Below the pieces are notes generated by a model. That model searched no databases, had not been told where the DNA came from, and was given only the letters and a program-made list of their open reading frames with translations. From an uncultured Lysobacteraceae bacterium (GTDB taxonomy: Bacteria > Pseudomonadota > Gammaproteobacteria > Xanthomonadales > Rhodanobacteraceae), in NCBI GenBank assembly GCA_946480705.1, contig CAMLLF010000048.1, forward strand, positions 1 to 11,648: DNA of 11,648 bases, in the 5' to 3' direction. Numbering within the stretch: the first letter of the stretch is position 1; each line of letters opens with the position of its first letter. The position numbers were made by a program, and so were the translations under genes. Of this stretch, positions 1 through 6,098 are shown one piece after another.

Positions 1-989
<989 letters not shown>

Positions 990-1084
990 TGATTACATCG
1001 CCGCAAGAATGAAGTGCATGATGCCGTATTCGTCGCCGCGCACGCACGTATTAGGCTGCGCCCTCCGTCTTCATGGAGCCGCTC
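990..1084. promoter_or_regulatory. Divergent LysR / nitronate monooxygenase intergenic region
   Basis: These 95 bases separate two divergent starts, the arrangement in which a LysR regulator typically binds and controls both its own gene and the neighbour. A TATTAG element at 1049-1054 could be a weak -10 for the rightward gene, but no good -35 lies 17 bases upstream. An A/T-rich segment near 990-1010 (ATTAC ... AAGAAT) loosely resembles a T-N11-A LysR box. Both element calls are weak; the regulatory role is inferred from arrangement. Confidence 0.35.
1075..1078 (+). promoter_or_regulatory. Shine-Dalgarno GGAG fixing the start at 1085
   Basis: GGAG lies 6 nt before the ATG at 1085. The in-frame ATG four codons upstream (1073) overlaps this motif and has no ribosome binding site of its own, so the start giving M-S-W-T is preferred. 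Confidence 0.6.
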
Positions 1085-2188
1085 ATGTCCTGGACTGAAA
1101 CCGATTTCACGCGCCGCCTCGGCCTGCGTCTGCCGATCGTGCAGGGGCCGTTCGGCGGCGGTCTGTCGGCGGTCGATCTCGCGGTCGCGGTCAGCGAAGG
1201 CGGCGGCCTCGGTTCGTTCGGCGTGCATCACCTCGACGGCGCCGGTATCCGCGAGATCGCCTCCGCGATTCGCGCGCGCACCGCGCGGCCGTTCAATCTG
1301 AACCTCTGGATCCCGTTCCGGGGCAGCGACGAACTCAGCGCCGACACGGCGACGTTCGACGCGTGGCTTGCGCCGCTGCGCGGCTTTTTCGACGAGCTCG
1401 GCGTTGCGCTCCCGACACCGCCGGAGCGCTACGCACCGGCCTACGCCGAGCAGATCGACGCGGTCCTCGACGCGCGGCCCGCGGTATTCAGCTTCGTCTA
1501 CGGCATCCCGTCGGCCGAAGTGCTTGCGCGCTGCCGCGAACTCGACATCGTCACGCTCGGCGCGGCGACCACGCCGGCCGAAGCGCGCGCGCTGGCCGCG
1601 GCCGGTGTCGACGCCGTCGTCGCGACCGGCATGGAAGCCGGCGGCCATCGCGTGTCGTTCCTGCGCGACGCCGAGCAGGTGCTGACCGGCGGCCTTGCGC
1701 TCGTGCCGCAGGTCGCCGACGCCGTGGACCTTCCGGTCGTGGCCGCCGGCGGCATCGCCGACGGTCGCGGCATTGCCGCGGCGCTGACGCTCGGCGCGCA
1801 GGCCGTGCAGATCGGCACCGGCTTTCTCGCCTGCCGCGAATCCGGTACGCACGATGCGCACCGCATGGCGCTGCTCGGTCCCGCGGCGGAGGACACCGGC
1901 CTCACGCGTGCGTTCAGCGGCCGCCTTGCGCGCGGCATCCGCAACCGTTTCATGCAGGAAATCGGCGCCGGGCCGCTCGCGCCGTATCCGGCGCAAGGCT
2001 GGCTCAGCGGCCGGCTGCGCGCCGCGGCCATCGCGCAGGAACGCACCGACCTCATGTCGCTGTGGTGCGGCCAGGCCGCGCCGCTGCTCGGCCGCAGCGG
2101 GTCCGGCGCGATTCCGGCCGCTGCCGGCTATCTGCAGCGGCTCGTCGCGGAAACCGACCGAGCCTTCGCCCGGCACGGGCCGCGTTGA
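1085..2188 (+). CDS. Nitronate monooxygenase (2-nitropropane dioxygenase family)
   Basis: The gene encodes a 367-residue FMN-dependent TIM-barrel enzyme of the nitronate monooxygenase family, which oxidises alkyl nitronates to carbonyl compounds and nitrite and thereby detoxifies compounds such as propionate 3-nitronate. Visible family features are the N-terminal P-I-V-Q-G-P-F-G-G-G segment (residues 17-26), the E-A-G-G-H motif at 184-188 with the presumed active-site His188, the A-A-G-G-I segment at 220-224, and Q-I-G-T-G-F at 242-247, which forms part of the FMN phosphate site. Length is within the usual 320-380 range and the frame is intact. It is divergently transcribed from the LysR gene and separated by 189 nt from the methyltransferase gene downstream. 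Its link to the peptide genes is doubtful. The physiological substrate cannot be read from the sequence, and related enoyl-reductase-like members of the superfamily are an alternative. Confidence 0.88.
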   Translation: MSWTETDFTRRLGLRLPIVQGPFGGGLSAVDLAVAVSEGGGLGSFGVHHLDGAGIREIASAIRARTARPFNLNLWIPFRGSDELSADTATFDAWLAPLRGFFDELGVALPTPPERYAPAYAEQIDAVLDARPAVFSFVYGIPSAEVLARCRELDIVTLGAATTPAEARALAAAGVDAVVATGMEAGGHRVSFLRDAEQVLTGGLALVPQVADAVDLPVVAAGGIADGRGIAAALTLGAQAVQIGTGFLACRESGTHDAHRMALLGPAAEDTGLTRAFSGRLARGIRNRFMQEIGAGPLAPYPAQGWLSGRLRAAAIAQERTDLMSLWCGQAAPLLGRSGSGAIPAAAGYLQRLVAETDRAFARHGPR

Positions 2189-2195
2189 CACGACC

Positions 2196-2272
2196 GCGAC
2201 GTTCGTTGCTTCGAAATACCTGTTGCGTTGCAGACGGAATTCGGTTCATTTCGCACGAAGCAACAACGTCGC
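2196..2272. repeat. Long imperfect inverted repeat in front of the methyltransferase gene
   Basis: An 18-base left arm (2196-2213, beginning GCGACGTT and ending TTGCTTCG) and a 17-base right arm (2256-2272) are reverse complements except for one extra C at 2204 in the left arm. The 42-nt spacer is A/T-richer than the surroundings. There is no T tract after the right arm, so a simple intrinsic terminator is unlikely. A second shorter inverted pair, AGACGGAA (2232-2239) and TTCCGTCT (2303-2310), interleaves with the first. The element may be a regulator binding site, an RNA leader structure or a small mobile-element remnant. Confidence 0.55.
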
Positions 2273-2367
2273 ACTTGCCGCGCCGCGCCGGTTGCGCATA
2301 AGTTCCGTCTCCAGCGGTACGGACCGACGCGGCAACATGCCCGCACCGGGGAGCGGACGGACCGGAC

Positions 2368-2376
2368 GGAGGGGAG
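2368..2376 (+). promoter_or_regulatory. Very strong Shine-Dalgarno of the methyltransferase gene
   Basis: The purine run GGAGGGGAG ends 1 nt before the ATG at 2378, with the GGAGG core 5 nt upstream. It decides the start: the frame stays open to an upstream ATG at 2228, but that stretch lacks family similarity and a ribosome binding site. Confidence 0.7.
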
Positions 2377-2377
2377 C

Positions 2378-3175
2378 ATGGCGCACGAGGGCAGTCTGGT
2401 CTGTGTGGGCCTGGGCATGACGTTGGGCTCGCATCTGAGCCCGCTTGCACGCAGCCATATCGAACAGGCCGATGTCGTTTTCGCCGGCGTTTCCGACGGC
2501 GTGGTCGAACTCTGGCTGCAGGGCATGCATCGCGACGTGCGCAGTCTGCAGCCGTATTACCGCGAAGGCATGTCGCGGCTGCGCACGTACGAGCGCATGG
2601 TCGAGGCCATGCTGACCGAGGTCCGCGCCGGCAAGAAGGTCGTCGGCGCGTTCTACGGGCATCCCGGCGTGTTCGCGCTGCCGCCGCATCGCGCGATCGC
2701 ACAGGCGCGCGCCGAGGGCTACGCGGCGCACATGGACCCGGGCATCTCGGCCGAGGACTGCCTGTATGCCGACCTCGGCATCGATCCGGGCCGCGTCGGC
2801 TGCCAGCACTTCGAAGCGAGCCAGTTCATGTTCTACCGGCGCCGCGTCGACACGTCCGCCTACCTCGTACTGTGGCAGGTCGGCATCGCCGGCGACCGCT
2901 CGCTCGCGCGGTTCTCCACGCCGTCGCAGTACCGCGAGGTGCTCGTCGACGTGCTGGCGCAGGACTATCCGCGCGACCACCCCGCGATCATCTACAAGGT
3001 CGCGACGCTGCCGATCCACGCGCCGCGCATCGACCACACGACGATCGCGGGTCTCGTCGACGCCGACATCGACCTGCATGCGACCGTCGTGCTGCCGCCC
3101 GCGCGCGAACTCGAACCGAACCGGGACGTGCTGCGCCGGCTCGGCGAACTCGATCAGGCGCTGGGCTACGCATGA
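2378..3175 (+). CDS. Borosin-type peptide alpha-N-methyltransferase (split, SAM-dependent)
   Basis: The 265-residue protein has the tetrapyrrole-methylase fold, in the subgroup that methylates peptide backbone amides with SAM (fungal OphMA and bacterial SonM). Key segments are visible: V-G-L-G-M near residue 10; Y-Y-R-E-G-M-S-R-L-R-T-Y-E-R-M (60-74), in which R67 and Y71 appear to match the catalytic Arg and Tyr of OphMA; Y-G-H-P-G-V-F (93-99), whose Tyr is also conserved there; and P-G-I-S-A-E-D-C-L-Y-A-D-L-G (121-134). The protein ends shortly after the catalytic domain with no fused core peptide, so it is the split type acting on a separate precursor, here the 93-residue product of the gene at 3911. 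The next gene starts within its stop (ATGA overlap). A cobalamin-pathway methylase is less likely: the peptide-methylase motifs fit better and no corrin genes are nearby. Cytoplasmic. Confidence 0.88.
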   Translation: MAHEGSLVCVGLGMTLGSHLSPLARSHIEQADVVFAGVSDGVVELWLQGMHRDVRSLQPYYREGMSRLRTYERMVEAMLTEVRAGKKVVGAFYGHPGVFALPPHRAIAQARAEGYAAHMDPGISAEDCLYADLGIDPGRVGCQHFEASQFMFYRRRVDTSAYLVLWQVGIAGDRSLARFSTPSQYREVLVDVLAQDYPRDHPAIIYKVATLPIHAPRIDHTTIAGLVDADIDLHATVVLPPARELEPNRDVLRRLGELDQALGYA

Positions 3176-3684
3176 GCGCCGCCGGCGCGATCGCGTTCGA
3201 AACGCAGCGGCTGCTGCTGCGCCCGCTCGGCGACGGCGACGAAACCTTCTATTGCGACATCTACGGCGATGCGGAAATCCTGCGTCACGTCGGTCCGCCG
3301 CTCACGCCGGAACGCGCGCGGCGCAGCTTCGTCGCGGCGCTGCGCCATACCCGCGCGCAGGCGCCGCGCGAGATGTTCGGCGTGCTTGCGCGTCGCGGCG
3401 ACGGTGCCCGCTTCGGCCTGTGCGGACTGCGCGCGATCGATCTCGCGGCGCGTCGCGCGGAAGCCGGCATCCTGCTGGCGGCGCCGGCGCGCGGACTCGG
3501 CCTGGCCGCCGAAGCGCTCGGCGGACTGGTGGCGCGCGCGTTCGCGACGCTGCCGCTCGAGGAGATCTATCTCGATTACGCGCCGCAGAACGCGGCGATG
3601 GCACGGCTTGCGCATCGTGTCGGCTTCACGGCGGCCGAGGCGCCCGGCGCGGCCCGCCGCGCGGTCCGCCGGCGGGCCGCATGA
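3172..3684 (+). CDS. GNAT-family N-acetyltransferase
   Basis: A 170-residue single-domain GNAT protein of the RimJ/RimL-like type, expected to move an acetyl group from acetyl-CoA to an amine. Evidence is the opening E-T-Q-R-L-L-L-R-P-L segment (about residues 9-18), the acetyl-CoA pyrophosphate-binding R-G-L-G-L-A (107-112) and the C-terminal N-A-A-M-A-R-L-A-H-R-V-G-F segment. The C-terminal tail is strongly basic. The ATG overlaps the methyltransferase stop by 4 nt with only a weak ribosome binding site, so translation is probably coupled. That coupling suggests a role in the same pathway: acetylating the released peptide's N-terminus or a side chain, or protecting the host from the product. 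The substrate cannot be deduced. The frame is open far upstream, but similarity begins at this start. Confidence 0.85.
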   Translation: MSAAGAIAFETQRLLLRPLGDGDETFYCDIYGDAEILRHVGPPLTPERARRSFVAALRHTRAQAPREMFGVLARRGDGARFGLCGLRAIDLAARRAEAGILLAAPARGLGLAAEALGGLVARAFATLPLEEIYLDYAPQNAAMARLAHRVGFTAAEAPGAARRAVRRRAA

Positions 3685-3701
3685 CAGGCAAGGCTCTTCA
3701 C

Positions 3702-3726
3702 CTGGCGGCCGTGGTAGTGCCGCCAG
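3702..3726 (+). other. 8-bp perfect hairpin in the precursor leader
   Basis: CTGGCGGC (3702-3709) and GCCGCCAG (3719-3726) form a perfect stem with a 9-nt loop, just after the GNAT stop. No T run follows, so it is not a standard terminator. It could be an mRNA-stability or processing element that lets precursor and enzyme levels differ, which is common where a peptide precursor follows its enzyme genes. Confidence 0.4.
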
Positions 3727-3835
3727 CGATCCACGGACGGATCGCACGAGAATCGGCCGCAGTCGGGTCGGCTTTCGGGATACCGCGCGGACGGCTGCCA
3801 GCCGGTCGCGCCGCTGCAACCAACAGGGGGACGAG

Positions 3836-3853
3836 GCGGGCCGCTCTGCCCGC
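3836..3853 (+). other. 6-bp hairpin upstream of the precursor gene
   Basis: GCGGGC (3836-3841) pairs with GCCCGC (3848-3853) around a 6-nt loop, 57 nt before the precursor start. It lies in the 226-nt non-coding stretch between the GNAT and precursor genes. In DNA this GC-rich such short stems arise often by chance. Confidence 0.25.
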
Positions 3854-3910
3854 GGAATCCCGGCTCACTCACTTCGCACCATCAGATCGCCGTTGAATCA
3901 GGAGAACACC

Positions 3911-4192
3911 ATGTCGAACGTCATCGAATTCCTGGACGCGATGGGCCGTAACGCACAGCTGCGCCATGCCGGCGCCGCCGATCTCGCGCTCGCGCTCGAA
4001 CAGGCGCAGCTCGATCCGGCGCTGCGCGCCGCCATCCTGTCCGGCGACCAGTCCCGCCTCGAAGCGCTGCTCGGCGCACGCACCAACGTGATCTGCGGCT
4101 TCGCACCGGCGCAGGACGACGAGGATCAGCAGGAAGCGCCGAACGAGGACGAGGAGATTGTCGCGCGCGCCAGCGCCGTCCGTGTCGCCTGA
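3911..4192 (+). CDS. Split-borosin precursor peptide (SonA-like)
   Basis: A 93-residue peptide, probably the substrate of the methyltransferase encoded at 2378. Residues 1-55 are leader-like and helical: V-I-E-F-L-D-A-M-G-R-N-A-Q-L (4-17) then L-D-P-A-L-R-A-A-I-L-S-G-D-Q-S-R-L-E-A-L-L-G (34-55). This matches the layout of the SonA borosin-binding domain (F-x-x-x-L-G-x-D-A-Q-L ... G-D-x-x-x-L-x-x-L). A short hydrophobic stretch follows, T58 to A67 (T-N-V-I-C-G-F-A-P-A), where SonA has its methylated core, so V60 and I61 are the best methylation candidates. Residues 69-82 are strongly acidic (9 of 14 are D or E), and 83-93 are hydrophobic and basic. A clear AGGAG lies 6 nt before the ATG. The open frame extends upstream into the GNAT gene but without similarity. 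Its 3' end overlaps the probable start of the next gene. C62 is the only cysteine. Confidence 0.8.
   Translation: MSNVIEFLDAMGRNAQLRHAGAADLALALEQAQLDPALRAAILSGDQSRLEALLGARTNVICGFAPAQDDEDQQEAPNEDEEIVARASAVRVA
4145..4156 (+). promoter_or_regulatory. Purine-rich ribosome binding site inside the precursor gene
   Basis: GAGGACGAGGAG lies just before the TTG at 4158 and also encodes the acidic stretch E79-E82 of the precursor. The first GAGGA is 8 nt from the TTG, a good distance. It favours the TTG over the in-frame GTG codons at 4182 and 4212, which lack a Shine-Dalgarno sequence. Confidence 0.4.
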
Positions 4193-6023
4193 CACGACGC
4201 CACTGCTGTGTGTGATCCAGGCGGTCGGCCGGCGTCTGCAGCCGGCCGGCCGCCTGATCGTGCTCGCGCTCGCCGCGCTGTTCGGCTCGGCGCTTGCGCT
4301 GCAACCCGATGAAGTCGACCGGCTGCTCGCCCAGGCCGACACGATCAAGAGTTCCGACTATCGCGAATTCGGCCGCATCCTCGACCAGCTCGAGGAAGCC
4401 GCGCCGCTGGCGCGCACGCAGTCGAGCCATCTCGCCTACCTGCAGGCGTGGCGGCGCGGCTATGCCGGCGAGTACGACGTCGCGATCCCGATGTACCAGG
4501 AAGTCATCAAGAATTCCGGCGACGCGACGCTGCAGTTCCGCGCGACCGCGAGCATGGTCAACGCGCTCGTCATCGCGCGCCGCTACCACGAGGCCTTCAC
4601 CTACCTCGACCTGCTCGTCGAGCGGCTGCCGACGATCGAAGACCGCATCGCCCGCTCGCAGGCCTACCACATGGCGGCCTACCTGAATAACCAGGTCGGC
4701 CAGTACGAGCTTGCCGAGGACTTCAGCGAAAAGCTCATCGCCGAAAGCCCCGACGGCCGCGGCGAGTGCATGGGCCGGCAATTGCAGGTCGAGTCGCTGT
4801 ACAAGCAGAAGCGGCTCAACCCCAACGGCGAGGAAGTGCGTCGCGCGCTGCAGGCCTGCGCGCGGATCAACGAGGTCGTGTTCGGCAATTTCGCGCGCCA
4901 GTTCGCCGCGCGCGAACTGCTCGACCGCCAGCAGTTCCGCGAAGCCGCGGACATGATCAGCGCGGTCTACGACGAGGTCCAGAACACGCGCTACCCGCAC
5001 CTGATCGCGCAGGTCGACGTCGTCATGGCCCAGGCCTACTGGGGACTGCGCGACCTCACCCAGGCACGCATGTACGCCCTGCGCGCGGTCGAGCGGCGCG
5101 TGCCGAGCCAGGCCACCGAACCGACCGTCGCCGCGTATTTCCTGCTCTACAAGATCGCCCAGGAGCAGGGCGACGCGCGCGCCGCGCTGAGCTATCACGA
5201 AAAATACGCCGAAGCCGACCGCCGCAACTTCGACGACGTCAGCGCCCGCTCGCTGGCCTACCAGATGGCGCGGCACCAGTCGATCGCGAACAAGCTGCAG
5301 ATCGACGCGCTGAACAAGCAGAACCAGGTGCTGCAATTGCAGCAGGACCTCGGCGCCAAGGCCGCCGAGACGAGCCGGCTCTACATCGGGATGCTGGTTG
5401 CCGGGCTGCTGCTGGTGTTTCTGTGGGCGTTCTATACCAAGCGGCGCCAGCTGCATTTCCGCACATTGTCACAACGTGACGGTCTGACGCAGATCGCGAA
5501 CCGGCCGTATTTCCTCGAACTGGCGCAGCATGCGCTCGACGAATGCCGGCGCACGCGCCAGGAAGCCGCGGCGATCCTGTTCGATCTCGACCATTTCAAG
5601 ATCATCAACGACCGTTGCGGCCACGCCGCCGGCGACCACGTGCTGCGCAAGGTCGCCGCGGTCTGCTCGACCTATCTGCAGGCCAACCAGTATTTCGGCC
5701 GCATCGGCGGCGAGGAATTCGCGATCCTGCTGGTCGGCTGCGACGAGGATCGCGCGGTCGGGCTCGCCGAGATGCTGCGCAACGCCGTGCGCGCCTCGGA
5801 GGCCGGCGACGTGCTCGACGACCGGCCGGTCACCGCGAGCTTCGGCGTGACCTCGACGACCAAGGCCGGCTACGAGCTGCACCACCTGCTCGCCTGTGCC
5901 GATGCGGCGCTCTACAAGGCCAAGCGCGAGGGACGCGACCGCGTCGCGCGCTATGACGCGACGCTGATGACGGCGCGGCGTTCGCCCTACGACATCACGC
6001 CGGGAACGGCGCGCGGTACCTAG
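4158..6023 (+). CDS. TPR-GGDEF diguanylate cyclase, membrane-anchored
   Basis: 621 residues counted from a TTG start. A signal-peptide-like segment (R25-R26 ... hydrophobic 33-45 ... A-L-A at 45-47) is followed by a helical TPR-like region (about 50-380), a coiled coil (about 380-405), one membrane helix (about 409-429) and a cytoplasmic GGDEF domain (about 440-605). The cyclase signature is complete: D-G-L-T-x-x-x-N-R, F-D-L-D-H-F-K-I-I-N-D (475-485) and G-G-E-E-F (517-521). It should make cyclic di-GMP from GTP under control of the periplasmic region. The product-inhibition RxxD I-site expected five residues before G-G-E-E-F is absent (Q-A-N-Q there). The TTG has a ribosome binding site and overlaps the precursor gene by 35 nt; a GTG start at 4212 would give a more usual signal peptide and no overlap. 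No EAL domain is present. Its role beside a peptide cluster is unknown. Confidence 0.85.
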   Translation: MSRAPAPSVSPDTTPLLCVIQAVGRRLQPAGRLIVLALAALFGSALALQPDEVDRLLAQADTIKSSDYREFGRILDQLEEAAPLARTQSSHLAYLQAWRRGYAGEYDVAIPMYQEVIKNSGDATLQFRATASMVNALVIARRYHEAFTYLDLLVERLPTIEDRIARSQAYHMAAYLNNQVGQYELAEDFSEKLIAESPDGRGECMGRQLQVESLYKQKRLNPNGEEVRRALQACARINEVVFGNFARQFAARELLDRQQFREAADMISAVYDEVQNTRYPHLIAQVDVVMAQAYWGLRDLTQARMYALRAVERRVPSQATEPTVAAYFLLYKIAQEQGDARAALSYHEKYAEADRRNFDDVSARSLAYQMARHQSIANKLQIDALNKQNQVLQLQQDLGAKAAETSRLYIGMLVAGLLLVFLWAFYTKRRQLHFRTLSQRDGLTQIANRPYFLELAQHALDECRRTRQEAAAILFDLDHFKIINDRCGHAAGDHVLRKVAAVCSTYLQANQYFGRIGGEEFAILLVGCDEDRAVGLAEMLRNAVRASEAGDVLDDRPVTASFGVTSTTKAGYELHHLLACADAALYKAKREGRDRVARYDATLMTARRSPYDITPGTARGT

Positions 6024-6098
6024 TACTGCTGCTTGCAGGCGAAGGACAGCCGGCTTCCATCCACGGTGTAGTCCATTCGCGATTCTGCAGGGGTAGCG

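Noticed and set aside
2196..2272. Intrinsic terminator after the nitronate monooxygenase gene
   Set aside because: The loop is 42 nt and no T tract follows the right arm, so a standard terminator does not fit.
2228..2377. N-terminal extension of the methyltransferase from ATG 2228
   Set aside because: The added 50 residues have no family similarity and cross the inverted repeat; the strong Shine-Dalgarno sequence at 2368-2376 supports ATG 2378.
2378..3175. Cobalamin or siroheme biosynthesis methyltransferase
   Set aside because: Same fold, but the segments match peptide N-methyltransferases of the OphMA/SonM type, no corrin genes are nearby, and a precursor-like peptide follows.
3269..3910. 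N-terminal extension of the precursor frame into the GNAT gene
   Set aside because: Arg/Ala-rich shadow sequence; the AGGAG at 3900-3904 and the SonA-like leader both start at ATG 3911.
3921..5456. Minus-strand open frame of 511 codons opposite the precursor and TPR region
   Set aside because: Antisense to two supported genes and without recognisable domains.
6024..6098. Terminator or promoter between the GGDEF and NRPS genes
   Set aside because: Only a short self-complementary AGCCGGCT (6048-6055) and a tiny CTGC-TT-GCAG stem (6029-6038) are present, without a T tract or a recognisable -35/-10 pair.
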